This document shows positions 1 through 9,725 of a stretch of DNA of 64,000 nt, piece by piece. Source of the DNA: Epiperipatus broadwayi (Eukaryota; Onychophora; Udeonychophora; Euonychophora; Peripatidae); contig JAQFVV010013363.1 of NCBI GenBank assembly GCA_028023455.1, positions 64,001 through 128,000 on the forward strand, given 5' to 3'. Under the pieces are notes generated by a model. That model was not told the DNA's origin, ran no database searches, and saw only the letters and a program-made list of their open reading frames with translations. Position numbers and translations under genes: made by a program. Within the stretch, counting starts at the first letter, position 1, and each line of letters starts with the position of its first letter.

Positions 1-580
1 TGATTTATAACTTCTTTTAACAAAGCCTTTTCTCCAATCTCTTACATATTATTATCTTATTTTATACACATGCAGGAAAATAAAAATTGTTTTTAAAATA
101 GCAAAGATTTCATTGCTAAGTTTAATCTTAATCTTCAATTACATTATAATGTTAATAATTATAAACAATCGAGTATATTTGCCATACAGCAAATCTCAAC
201 TTCAATAAATTTAAAATGTAACTATACCTGTAGATAAACTTATAAATATAAAACATCTGATTCATAAGTTTTCTAGTATAGACATATGCATATACTAAAT
301 ATTGGATATGTAACTGCTATACTCTTTTGACAACAGTATCTATGAAGAATGGCCATTTTTAGGTCCTAAAGTTAATTTAATAAACCTATGAATTCTACAG
401 GGATAGACATTTCATGTCCAATCTCTAATTTATTAAAACAAAATTGGTCATGACTACTTCAATACAGATGCAAATATACTTAAACTATTTGATGCATATA
501 TATTATAATGAAATCGAATTATCAAGTTGAAAGTGAGAGACTGACTGAATCGCGCATCCTCACTCCCACACTCACCCAGC
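1..580. other. A+T-rich non-coding sequence
   Basis: I see no gene, transposon protein or recognisable repeat here. The last 40 bases are unusually rich in C and CpG for this window and belong with the small frame described at 581-667. Confidence 0.5.
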
Positions 581-667
581 TCAGAATCGGCCACTCTCGG
601 CATCGATGGCGATAGGCAGCATAATAATAACAATTGCCAGAGCACCAAATTGTAACTTTGATAACAT
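581..667 (-). CDS. Possible small frame or first exon with a signal-peptide-like N-terminus
   Basis: Reading the minus strand from an ATG at 667 gives 28 codons and a TGA. The product begins MLSKLQFGALAIV, has a hydrophobic core, and then turns polar (DAESGRF), which is the shape of a secretory signal peptide. The stretch 545-615 holds several CpGs and is much more G+C-rich than its surroundings. Six bases beyond the stop a good donor, GG|GTGAGT, sits at 576/575. That donor cannot be reached in this frame without passing the stop; the frame open through it has no upstream ATG except one giving only about nine codons. So this may be a tiny secreted peptide, a 5' UTR exon or a promoter-proximal stretch. 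I do not recognise the peptide. Confidence 0.2.
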   Translation of the reverse strand: MLSKLQFGALAIVIIMLPIAIDAESGRF

Positions 668-1829
668 TTTCTTATGCTAAATATTATTTATCCATAATTA
701 CGTAATAATTTACAACAATATCTAATGAATGGGTTAATAAACAATTAATTACTAAACGAATACAGCACTGAGAGCGTTATTACAAATAATAATAGTAATC
801 TCGTAAATTCTTATATTTATTACAGAGGAAGAAAATTTAAACTCCACTCCCCACTATACTTTACATCTCTAAATGCATTCCCATACATTAACTTCAAAGC
901 TACAATTAAATTTTAAAAGAAACCAAACGATTTCTATGTCCATCGTCATCCTCCTAATCCATCCTTCCCTCCATACTCTTATTCCTAATCTTCCTTATGA
1001 ACATTCGTAACTCATACTACTTTCTCTCGCTCAGTTTTCAGATTAACTTCCCATTTTGGCTAGATCTCTTCTTCCCTACGATAATCTTTTCTCAGGGCTT
1101 TAGAATAGCCAGATGTGGAATTGTATATACTCGGTTACAAATTATAGATAATAAATAAATACTATCACAGGGATTATATCCATAGTGGACCTTGGCTTAA
1201 CCTGACATAGCCAATGTCCACTCTCTCTAATTTTCCAGTAATTAAGACCAAATTTTGAATATAAATTTTGAAATAAAGTACTATATAAAGCTTATTTCAC
1301 TGATATGAATAAATATAGTATCAATTCTAAAAGAGCTAAAGCACAGTAAAAACAATAATCTTCATTAGAAATATTTTTTATACTTTTGATTCTTCCTATA
1401 ATGTATATTTTGTAGTATTGAAATATTATCAAGATATGATGTACAATAGAAGAGAATAATTAGACTGGTCTTTAAAATTATTTAAAAATCTGACTGCATT
1501 AATGAATATGATGAAGCATTAAAGTTTTCATTCATATAAACTAATTTTATGAATCATTTATTCTATTAATAGCATCCATTAACTTCTAAAGAAAATATCA
1601 GACTTATTTCATTAAACAATAATTAGCTGAGCATTGCTTTTAACCTAGAAGGTTATATTCATATAACTCAAATTTGTTGACTGAGTTAAATCAGAGAAAA
1701 GCACAAAATTTGATAATTGTAGTTAATATATAAATTTGTTGATTTACATATTCCACTTTCAGGATAAAATGAAACACAAGTCTTTTTTCTTTATTATGTA
1801 GGTATTGTCATCAAGTGTGTTCTCACACA
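668..1829. other. Non-coding, no recognised feature
   Basis: A+T-rich sequence with a pyrimidine-rich patch at about 940-1080. Nothing that reads as coding. Confidence 0.5.
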
Positions 1830-3200
1830 CTACTTTAATATTGTGGATCAAAACTATGTCCAGATTTTATTTCATGCTCCAGTATGCAGATGTCACATTG
1901 GAATCTTTCTTAGCTCAGTTGTAAATATACTATGTTGCACTAGTCTGATGGTGCAGTTAGCACATGATTCCTCATTGTAGACTGCTTTGCAGAGTCATTA
2001 AAATTGATCTTGTAAACAATCTGGAGGGGGGCAACCTGTTTTTTGTGTTATTTAGGAGCTTGTTTAAGTTTGGGATGGCAGTTCTGAAGCTGATATTAAA
2101 TATGTCAGAACATATATTTTATAACCATTGTGGTAATGCAGGTATAAAGCAAAAATGTATCCACTTATTAGTATTTTTAGAATCTGGAGGGAGGGAATTT
2201 ATTCTGGAGTAGAATGTTTTAAGCATTTTAAGTAAACTTTACTAATTATAACCTTCATTGGCTAGATCTTTAATATAGCTTTCAATGTTGCTTTTCCAAT
2301 CCCTGTCAAACTTGCATAATTTTTGATTTCTGTAAACAAAGCATTTGAAACTTACCAACTTGTGTAAGGTGGGAGTACACAATTGGAAATGTGTTACCCT
2401 ATGGACATAAAAGGTTTGATCAATATTTTGTAATCTAACTCATTGTTGGATCTTTGTATGTATAGATCCAAAAATTTTATATAATTATATTCATCTTCTT
2501 ACTGTATAACCATTCTAAAGATAACACTGGATTAACTCATAGTGTATTTTAAATAATATTTTTTTATGATACACAGATCATCCCATCATCTACATAGCAC
2601 ATATAAAATGAATTATTCTTTATAGAAATATACTTGGGGATAATTGTTTCTTTATATTTATTTTAAATGTGTGCAACCTCATAGACCAGCCATTCTCCAT
2701 CCTATAAAATTTGTCATTGGATAATGCAGTTATGCCACTATCAATCCACTTGAGAGCATCATTAATAAACTCAGTTCTTATTGAATTCTGACTTTGTTTA
2801 AACCTCATAGGTTATATCTATATTCCATCTATGTTCAGTGATGCAAGTCTGAATTGGGAATTAATTTTGTAAGCTCGCCAACTATATACAATCAAATGAA
2901 AACGTAATCATGAAGCCTTTGAATTCCACACAATCTATAAGTCATTCAGTTATTATTTTCAATGTTTTGTTAAAATAAGTCTCCTAAATCTATTAATAAT
3001 CTGAAGGAGTGATTTGCTTTATAAACTTTGCAAAAAAAAAGAGGGGGGGGATGTAATTGTTGGATAGATTCTCATGAATTCAAATGGGCTTACAGCCTTG
3101 TTCTGATGCTTTCTCAATGTAGACACAATAAACTTATTCTTCATTCTTTTTAGATTGTATAAATTCTACCTGTTAAAATTTTAATTTCTTAAATTGCTCA
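1830..3200 (-). pseudogene. Penelope-like retroelement: RT and GIY-YIG remnant
   Basis: Read on the minus strand this is a decayed Penelope-like element (PLE), order RT then endonuclease. At 2973-3033 the translation FCKVYKANHSFRLLIDL resembles the PKIHKP..PLRPIV region of PLE reverse transcriptases. At 2585-2596 lies the catalytic motif in the context FYMCYVDDGMIC. Downstream, FLDLYIQ and a stretch like the HP..K...F.CFVYR region continue the fingers-to-thumb part of RT. At 1839-1905 the frame gives LEHEIKSGHSFD, matching the H....GH.FD segment of the PLE GIY-YIG domain. Stops and frameshifts are numerous. PLE RTs copy RNA at nicked DNA, with GIY-YIG as the nicking enzyme; this copy is dead. 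The RT call is firm; the GIY-YIG part rests on a short motif. Confidence 0.72.
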
Positions 3201-4264
3201 TCAATTTTTCACTTATATTTATCATTATTTATAAAAACAAACTTGTTCCCCTTATCTCCTTTCAAACACTTAATCTGATTGTGTTGCAAATAATTTTCTG
3301 TTATCTCTATGTTCTTTGTCCAAGTGTTATCCTATGTTTTTATAAGTTTTTATAAGTTTTGCCATAATTCTTACATTACCTTACTAACCATGCCTTTTTT
3401 CTGGAGGTTATTTTCATAATTAGCCTCAATATCAGCTATTATTTCTAAATATGGAATTTTCTAATTCAGCTTCCCCCTAACAAATTTCAGATCACATTCA
3501 AGTACATACTTGATATTTTGAACCAAATTACTTCAGATTAATTATCCACAACTTGTTAATACAATATTTTCTAAGTTTAAAAATGGGTGAAATAATTAAC
3601 AGCTCAACTTCTGGCAGATGATATTACAAATAATTCTAGCAACATAAACTACCAAACTTTCTGGACTATTGAGATTGATGACAAGTGAGATTAGCATAAA
3701 CTTTATCACAACAAACATAGAAATTCTTGAAAATGTATTTTCACATATAAATTTAATAAATATAATTCATTGTTATCAGCAATCACTCAGAAATGAAAAT
3801 GGGCATTCCACTAAAAATAAAAAGTGAAAAAATAAAATAAAATAAATATTAATAATACTAGAAATGAATTTTGGGATAATTACCCAAAACAATCAGTCAA
3901 CAATATATAGAATATTATATATTTTTTGATTCTATCTTTTAACTTTTTCTGCATAAAAACTTTTATTCTTAAAATATTTCAACATCTTATCTAATTGTAG
4001 CTCTCTAATATATATTATTCTCCATATCTTCTCAATGAAAACAATCAACATTGTGCTTACTTCGAAGGTCTTCCTGATAATTTTAACATAAATGTGGTTT
4101 ATCTCTGCCATAAAAAAAACAATTCAAGTTCACCAAAAACACTTTTAAAAAGGCCCTTTTTTTTGTTTAATCATTTCACATGTTCAGTTCAATAAAAATA
4201 TGATTTTACAATAATGGACTTTATAGTATCACATCCAGTAAATTAAAGGAAGTATTCATTAATA
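3201..4264. other. Non-coding, no recognised feature
   Basis: A+T-rich. The part next to 3200 may contain unrecognisable N-terminal sequence of the PLE on the left. I see nothing else. Confidence 0.45.
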
Positions 4265-4549
4265 TTCCCATTATTTATTTAAAATTTTACAGAATAACTT
4301 TAAATGCAACATTTTTAATGCCTTTATATTGTGACATTCGGTGTTCAAGTCCCTTAGATAAAATAACTGTACATGACTAATTTTGTTACACTGTAATGAC
4401 ATCATATCTTTTAGCTTCTTAACAGCATTGTCACGTAACAGTAGATGCTCTATCTCAACATTTAAATTCACATTTGTATTTAAAATTTTAAGATATGTAA
4501 ATTGGTTTACATTCTTGCATTCATAATTAACAAGCATAGTAATCAAATA
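4265..4549 (-). pseudogene. LINE reverse transcriptase C-terminal fragment
   Basis: A 91-codon open frame on the minus strand reads FTYLKILNTNVNLNVEIE, then NAVKKLKDMMS, then IKALKMLHLKLFCKILN. This follows the standard end of RT in jockey- or RTE-like LINEs: (F)TYLG...N....EI..RI..G..A...L, followed by D...I.ALEM...+KIL. The YLG glycine is changed to lysine and the FP...YG.E.WTL segment is degraded. No upstream catalytic domain is visible, so this is a truncated fossil. It lies head to head with a second LINE tail at 4758-5275. Confidence 0.62.
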
Positions 4550-4757
4550 GTAGTCATTGTAATTTTTGACATTTGTAATTAAAATTTAGGATTATTTTTA
4601 TTTTATTGTATATATTATATACTGGTGTTAATTTTAAATGTGAAATAAATATTTTTTTCTCTCTAACAAAAATTGCTTTCTATTCTATATATATATATAA
4701 CATTAATATTCTATAGATTTGTTCAGTTAAATGTTTTAATGTTTATCACTTGGAAAC

Positions 4758-5275
4758 TGTGAGAAATATAAATATCTAGGCATAAAGTTCATTAAAAAAA
4801 GTGAACAACAGATAAAGTTATAATAAACGAAATATATTGGATAGAAAAGCTATAATGATAAAGGGAATATTGTGGAATCAGAAATTATAAAAAAAATAAA
4901 TTATAATAAATAACAGAATAATGAAAAATAACATTAGGCATGGAAGTACGATTTGGCAGTTGAAAAAAAGGAAATTAATGGCTAAACAAATGGATTGCTG
5001 ATAAAAATATACAGGAAGATCAAGGAGAGAGCACATAAGCAATAAAATAATTTAAGAATAGATGATATTAAAACAAGTGAATTGAGATGATATAAACAAA
5101 AGGATTCTTATGAAAGTTGACCTAAATAAATAAACTGATACCACCAGAAAATAGGAAAAAAGAGAGTCCAAAAAGGAATTGGAAAGAAAAAATAAATTAG
5201 AGAAAAAAATTTATGAGAATATTTATGGACCGTTACAGATGTATGGAAGTTTGACATGGGAGACATCGATAAGTA
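4758..5275 (+). pseudogene. LINE ORF2 C-terminal fragment
   Basis: The plus-strand translation starts CEKYKYLGIKF, the YKYLG motif after the RT palm. It continues, with frameshifts, through GILWNQK, NIRHGSTIWQLKKRK, MAKQMD and GRSRREST, matching the LINE consensus ILWN..I...K....I...I.YG.E.W.L.KK....EM...R...SRR. The next stretch keeps a K(K/R)..PK..W series and ends in LWTVTDVWKFDMG, like the W..R..WR.G end of such proteins. Stops interrupt it often and no upstream RT or endonuclease is present, consistent with a 5'-truncated copy. Family level (jockey or RTE type) is inferred. Confidence 0.65.
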
Positions 5276-5925
5276 ATAATTAGTACCCATTACATTCCAA
5301 ATACCAATCAGCAGTTAAATCATTTTATTGTAAAATCTGAATACAAATCTTTGGTTCTTTTCAGTATCTTTCATTGTTTTTATTTTTTTATTAATTCTAA
5401 ATCCAAATTATCCAATATATAGTTTTCTGTTGCAATTTTTTTTAACTGCATTTTTGTGAAAATTTTCTAGGAATTTCGTTTTATAATTTAATTATAAAAC
5501 TTAATGTATTCTGCAGATTTTTTTTTCCATTTAATTAGCAATTCATTTGTTTTTTGTTGTTTTTTTTCTTTATTAAGTTTTTAATCAAATAATATAAAAT
5601 TTACTCTTTTTAATTCTAAAAATGTTTTAAAATATTTTTTCCACACTTTATTAACTTTTATTTATATATTTATTACATTAGTAAATATTAATGTATACAA
5701 TCCTTTTTTAAAAAAGAAAATAACCCATAGCTACTTCTCTTATTCTCATTTTAGCTTACTGTTTATTCTTAACCAATTTTAGTGAGGTTCAACTATTTTC
5801 TTTCTCACTTTATTAAGTTTTGTATACTGTATATGAAAACAGACTTTGTGATCACTATATGCTACAAGTAAGCATCTTTGATATATAAATATAAGTATAG
5901 TATTTATACTTAAGTTAGATGTAAT
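5276..5925. other. Non-coding, no recognised feature
   Basis: Very A+T-rich sequence with homopolymer runs. No protein or RNA feature seen. Confidence 0.5.
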
Positions 5926-6020
5926 TAGAGGGAATTTGAACCCAGACTGTCAAACTCCCTTTAGTCATACATTCCAATATAACCAATGCACATAATCACA
6001 TACATCTGAAGAAAATAAAT

Positions 6021-6076
6021 GATCTCCAATACATGTATATTCATGCTGATCCAGCACTCATCAGTTGATCCAGATC
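6021..6076 (-). ncRNA. Hammerhead ribozyme motif, family B (best B copy)
   Basis: On the minus strand: GATCT, then GGA, then TCAA form the 5' side of stem I. Next is the intact core CTGATGA, then stem II GTGCTG-GAT-CAGCAT (TGCTG/CAGCA fully paired, outer G.T), then GAAT, and finally TTGGAGATC. The last nine bases pair back with TCAA and GATCT (one G.U), leaving GGA as an internal bulge. The only serious defect is GAAT for GAAA, which loses the 15.1/16.1 pair. The outer G.T is what C-to-T decay at a CpG (CAC|GAAA) would give. Type I topology. Activity is not shown. Confidence 0.6.
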
Positions 6077-6246
6077 ACATTCTTCACTCTCCAACTCTTC
6101 AGCCATTCATCTCAACATTCCATCATCAGATTTTCAATGATATGAATGGCTGAAGAGTTGGAGAGTGGAGCAAATTGAAGCTTGTCCTTTGAAGTTTGAA
6201 GATTTTCTATCTTAATATAAACCAATATATATGTGTGGGAGATGAT

Positions 6247-6303
6247 GATCTAGACCAACTATTGATTTTTGTTTGGTTCATCACGAAATATGTATATTGG
6301 AAG
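6247..6303 (+). ncRNA. Hammerhead ribozyme motif, family B (degenerate)
   Basis: Plus-strand arm of B copy 1. Stem I strands GATCT-AGA-CCAA and TTGG are kept, and the 3' core CAC-GAAA-TATGTATA is intact, including the CpG lost elsewhere. The 5' core is damaged (CTATTGA for CTGATGA) and stem II is eroded. This copy supplies the ancestral 3' half used to read the other B copies. Confidence 0.5.
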
Positions 6304-6410
6304 CATTTATCTTCTTCACATATACGTGGTGTTATATATCGGTTGTATAAGATGGAGTGGATGACCGAAGAGAACTTGAAATGGAACATCTTTTATGGAT
6401 TAATATTTGT

Positions 6411-7600
6411 TTTGATAGTCAACGCATAACTTATTTTTAATTCTTTTTTTTGTTGTTGTTTTTGGCCTTTCTTTTTATCTTTTTTTTTTCGTAGTTTAAG
6501 ATACTGAATAAATAGATCATCAACAACAAAAAATAGTCAAGCACAAATTTAAAAAATGTAAAAAAGAAGTTTTAAAACGCATACCACAACTTTTAGAATA
6601 TTTTTACATAATTTTATTTTTAATTAATTGTATCAAACACTTTTAAAATTAATAATTATTTAGACCAAAAAAAATACAAATTTCACCAATTTTTCTCTGT
6701 TATCTGTATATTAATCAGCAGCTGACATTTGAAGATAAAGAAATCAAATATTTATTTTTTAAAAGGCAAACAGAAACAATTAAACAGCTTGATTTATTTT
6801 TTTAAAAAAATTTGGTTTATCTGTAAAGTAGTAAAGTAATTCTATAATGAAGTTGGCTACTTTAATTATTTAAAGAAACTATTCTTTTATGTTTAAAAAA
6901 CGGGTAATCAATGTATATTATATCCTTATGGTTCGTGAGACTGGTATAATGGAAAAGTGTGAAGGTTGTTTGCTGAAATGCGCCCACAATGAGAGAGAGA
7001 GAGAGAGAAGTGGTCTAAGTTTCTATCTTGGTAGATTATTGTGCTATAATGGAATTGAATTGACAGATGTCAAGATAAATAATACTTGAAAGCATAGATT
7101 ATTGAAACGTATTGATAAAGTATATATTTAGAGATCCTTGTGATTAAAAAATGTGCATTAAACTTAATTTAACAAAAAAATATGTAATACGCTCATAAAA
7201 TATTTTTTATAATTCTCAAAATTACAAAAACAAAATATTTTTCTTGCTTTTCAACTTTAATAGCTGAAGAAGAAAAAAGAAATGTACAGTTTCAAGAAAA
7301 AAATTATTGGCAATATTATATGTGGAATTAAAAATATCAATGAATGATAATAAATAGTGGGGTTTGATTGAAGCCAAGGAACAATTCATTTAAAAAAAAA
7401 CTTAAATATAAAAGTTTTTATAAAGCTATGTATCCAACGGTTTTGATATTTTTAATCCTATATTCAAAAAGATGATTATATATTTGATAGTGGTATTTAA
7501 TTATTTATATCTTTGTGAGAAAATATCCATGAACATTTTAAATGGAATCCTAAAAGATAATTTATTATTATTATTATTATTATCATATATTATTCAGATA
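6411..7600. other. Non-coding with short microsatellites
   Basis: A+T-rich, with a short (GA)n at about 6992-7009 and (TTA)n at 7560-7582 next to the A1 target site. No gene recognised. Confidence 0.5.
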
Positions 7601-7859
7601 ATGCTCCTCATATTGTTTTCCTGAAGGTTTGTGATGATGGTGTTCTAGTTGTATTTTTATATTGGACTATTTCCATCATCTAATATGAGTATTGAATATC
7701 TTTATAAAAATTTAACTTTATTTAAATATTCCAAATACATTCAACTGTTAGTAATAGCACATCAAACAGGTTAAAATATGCACAATGTTTCAAGAGGTAT
7801 TTATTATTCCCCCCCTCTTCTTCAGATGTTTCTGGCTTGACCAGTAACAATACTCACAT

Positions 7860-7937
7860 GGGATTCGAACCTGGACTCTTAGATTTTTGAGTATTGAATT
7901 TTAAGGTAATGCTCTAACCAACTTAGCCATCCTGCCA
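7860..7937 (-). repeat. tRNA-like module of element A1, left arm
   Basis: The minus strand reads GGCAGGATGGCTAAGTTGG at the 5' end (A-box region) and a perfect B box GGTTCGAATCC near the 3' end. Between them is ACCTTAAAATTC, like an anticodon loop with UAA. The A-to-B spacing (about 69 nt) is longer than in ordinary tRNAs and suits a class II tRNA such as tRNA-Leu(UAA), an inference. It is not a functional tRNA gene because the acceptor arms do not close. It could serve as an internal Pol III promoter. Confidence 0.65.
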
Positions 7938-7971
7938 AAGGTAACAGTCTGTAGAAATTTCATATACTTAT

Positions 7972-8199
7972 CTATGAGGTTCCTCCTGATTTCTCCACTT
8001 TTTCCTTAAGAGCAAAATTGATTAGTGGTTTATGTATAGTCACATTAGGTTGGCTTATGGGATTTTTTGCCATTGTCATGTGAGCAGCTTCTTTAAATTT
8101 TCTTCTTTGTACCTTTTCTTCTGTATCCAATATTTTTGTATTTTCCCAATTGAACATATATTCATTGGCACATACATGGTCTGCTACCTTACATATCAT
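7972..8199 (-). pseudogene. GIY-YIG endonuclease C-terminal half (PLE), left arm of A1
   Basis: A 75-codon open frame encodes the second half of the PLE-type GIY-YIG domain: VADHVCANEYMFNWENTKIL (the ADH....H..DWENTKIL block, with the GH changed to EY), then EEKVQRRKFKEAAHM (the E....R...EA..I block with the catalytic-helix Glu), then NPISQP. It is the inverted copy of 8199-8480. The tRNA-like module begins only about 35 bp after the end of the frame, so the module lies in the 3' UTR or terminal repeat of the retroelement. Confidence 0.8.
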
Positions 8200-8480
8200 A
8201 TATTGGTGAGACCAATTGTCCTATTGAAAAGTTCTTGCAAGAACACAAACTGATGACTAGAAGAAAGAAAACAGATGTGTCTAAGTAGCAGACCATGTAT
8301 GTACCAATGAACATATGTTCAATTGGAAAAATACAAAAATATTAGATAGAGAAGAAAAGGTACAAAGAAGAAAATTTAAAGAAGCTATTCACATGACAAT
8401 GGCAAAAAATCCCATAAGCCAACCTAGGGTGACTATACATAATGTATGAAAACCACTAATCAACTTTGCTCTTAGGAAAA
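8199..8480 (+). pseudogene. GIY-YIG endonuclease (PLE), right arm of A1
   Basis: Starting at 8199 the plus strand gives YIGETNCPIEKFLQEHK, the second signature of the GIY-YIG family (YIGET....L..R..EH) with Phe in place of the usual basic residue. It continues RRKKTDVS, then after a stop and frameshift the same VADHV..NE.MFNW..TKIL and QRRKFKEA blocks as the left arm. The GIY half is missing; the sequence to the left of YIGET is where the inversion begins. It is a cleavage-domain fossil rather than a gene. Confidence 0.78.
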
Positions 8481-8542
8481 AGTGGAGAAATCAATAGGAA
8501 CCTCATAGATAAGTATATGAAATTTTTACTGAGTGTTGCCTT

Positions 8543-8625
8543 TGGAAAGATAGCTCAGTTGGTGACAACATTACCTTAAAATTCAATTCTTCAAGAATCT
8601 AAGGGTACAGGTTCCAATTCTATGC
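8543..8625 (+). repeat. tRNA-like module of element A1, right arm
   Basis: GATAGCTCAGTTGGTGAC is a near-consensus A box and GGTTCCAATTC a decayed B box; the interior ACCTTAAAATTC matches the left-arm and A2 modules. It follows the GIY-YIG remnant, as on the left arm. Confidence 0.6.
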
Positions 8626-8645
8626 TAGTACTGTCACTGGTCAAG

Positions 8646-8706
8646 CCAGCAACACCTGAAGAAGAGTGGAGAATAATACCTCTTGAAACATTGTGCATAT
8701 ACTAGC
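8646..8706 (+). ncRNA. CUGAAGAA-hairpin-GAAAC motif, element A1
   Basis: ACACCTGAAGAAGAG, an 11-nt spacer region, ACCTCTTGAAACATTGTGC. The AGAG(G) and CCTCT strands can pair, giving a hammerhead-like core (CUGANGA, stem II, GAAA) with an AUU in the NUH position. Stem I would be only CAC/GUG and stem III has no loop, so this is hammerhead-like rather than a convincing ribozyme. The inverted counterpart is at about 7790-7835 on the minus strand. Confidence 0.4.
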
Positions 8707-8819
8707 CTATTTGATATGCTATTACTAACAGTTGAATGTATTTGGAATACTAAAGACCTTCAATACTCATATTAGATGATGAAAATAGTCCAATATAAAA
8801 AATACAATGCTCCTCGTAT

Positions 8820-9095
8820 AATTTTTCAAAAGTCTGAGTTTAAGTATAAAAAGCAAGACATAAATAATGGCGAGAAAATATTGAAATATATTTAAAATAA
8901 TGTAGAAAGTAAATATTTACTTATACTGTAATTAAAAAAAAATTGTTCCAAAAAATAATACTTATAGTAAACATAAATAATTATTTTAAAAATCAATAAT
9001 AATAATTTTATCACTAACTTATGATTGACTTTAGTAGGAACAGATTTTAAAAACATGAATAAATTAATATTTAAATACAATTGTCTGGGCTGAAC
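8820..9095. other. Non-coding
   Basis: A+T-rich spacer between A1 and B copy 2; no feature recognised. Confidence 0.5.
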
Positions 9096-9588
9096 TTAAT
9101 GTAATTAGAAGGGATTTGAACTCAGATTTTCAAACTCCCTACATCTATCTACTCCGTCTTATATAATTGATACACATGGCCACATACATGTGAAAAAGTT
9201 AAATGATCTTTCATGCTGAACCAGCATTTATCAGTTGGTCCAAAGGGTCAGTTAATATTAAGATAGCAAATCTTCAAATTTTAATAAATAGAATTCAATC
9301 TTCTCCAACTCTTCAGCCATCCATATCATTGAAAATCTGAAAATGGAAGACTCAAATTCTAATATTACTGTCATACCCATGTTGACTTTATTTCACTTTC
9401 ATGTATAGGAACTTAATATGTCTATTTAAATACATAGAAGATAGATTGAAAATTTTTCAATGTGAAATACTATATTGGAGATTATTTATCTTTTTCACAT
9501 TTATGTGGCCATGAGTATCAGTTATATAAGATGGAATGAATAGATGTAGGAAGCTTGAAAATATGAGTTCAAATCACTTATAATTAAT
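9096..9588. mobile_element. Fold-back repeat family B, copy 2
   Basis: The left end TAATTAGAAGGGATTTGAAC is answered at the right by GAGTTCAAATCAC and ATAATTA. Both arms hold the ATAAGATGGA..GA.TAGATGTAGG tRNA-like head and ribozyme-like sequence. The left arm (minus) has a motif at 9205-9243; the right arm keeps only the 3' half at about 9450-9483 (GTGAAATACTATATTGGAGAT). The centre contains CTCCAACTCTTCAGCCATCC, shared with copy 1. Together with copy 1 it brackets the A1 element. Confidence 0.6.
9205..9243 (-). ncRNA. Hammerhead ribozyme motif, family B (3' deletion)
   Basis: Minus strand: GGACCAA, CTGATAA (G8 changed to A), stem II ATGCTG-GTT-CAGCAT fully paired, then GAAA followed directly by GATCATTT. 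Compared with other copies about 13 nt covering stem III and the TTGGA strand of stem I are missing. Inactive as it stands, but stem II and GAAA support the family consensus. Confidence 0.5.
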
Positions 9589-9624
9589 AAATAAATTATT
9601 AAAATGATTTTTAAATGGTATATG

Positions 9625-9725
9625 TACATCCAGAGTGTCAAAGTCTAGAACTCCAAGATCCATGAATCACAACTCAATGTGTCACTTCTGGTGATCAAAC
9701 TGATTAAGAAATGCAAAGCAATGAA
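9625..9725 (+). repeat. Old dispersed repeat family F
   Basis: AAAGTCTAGAACTCCAAGATCC followed by a TGTCACTTCTGGTG block. Similar pairs of blocks (CTCTGGAGCTTAAGATC and GTCACTTCT) recur around 15560, 29525, 35115, 37590 (minus) and 61060 (minus). It looks like a short, heavily mutated interspersed repeat, possibly tRNA-derived. Confidence 0.35.

Larger units (their letters stand above)
5926..6410. mobile_element. Fold-back repeat family B, copy 1
   Basis: Two oppositely oriented copies of the same repeat meet at about 6115-6145, where TCTCCAACTCTTCAGCCAT is answered by ATGGCTGAAGAGTTGGAGA. Each arm carries a hammerhead-like core (6021-6076 minus, 6247-6303 plus). The outer ends carry a tRNA-like head: the left end shows GGGAATTTGAACCC, a decayed B box on the minus strand, and the right end shows ATAAGATGGAGTGGATG, a possible A-box region on the plus strand. 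The same arrangement recurs at 9096-9588 and 55394-55735. Clear target-site duplications were not found. Confidence 0.65.
7601..8819. mobile_element. Fold-back Penelope-like element A1 with 13-bp TSD
   Basis: ATGCTCCTCATAT (7601-7613) and ATGCTCCTCGTAT (8807-8819) flank a 1,193-bp insertion beginning TGTTTTCCTGAAGG and ending AATACA. After a 36-bp extension present only on the left, the left arm is an inverted copy of the right arm. From the centre outward each arm holds GIY-YIG coding sequence, a tRNA-like module, a CUGAAGAA-hairpin-GAAAC motif, and the terminal sequence. The same ends and the same TSD length recur in A2 (14167-14924), so the boundaries are secure. PLEs are known for repeats in direct or inverted arrangement with a short one-sided extension. 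The GIY-YIG codons make the PLE origin direct. Confidence 0.85.

Noticed and set aside
1964-2212. 82-codon plus-strand frame
   Set aside because: Lies antisense to the PLE remnant and has no motif or splice context.
6196-6429. Overlapping plus and minus frames in B copy 1
   Set aside because: They arise from the palindromic, non-coding ribozyme-bearing repeat.
7860-7937. Functional tRNA gene
   Set aside because: The B box is perfect, but acceptor arms do not pair and the sequence is repeated inside transposons.
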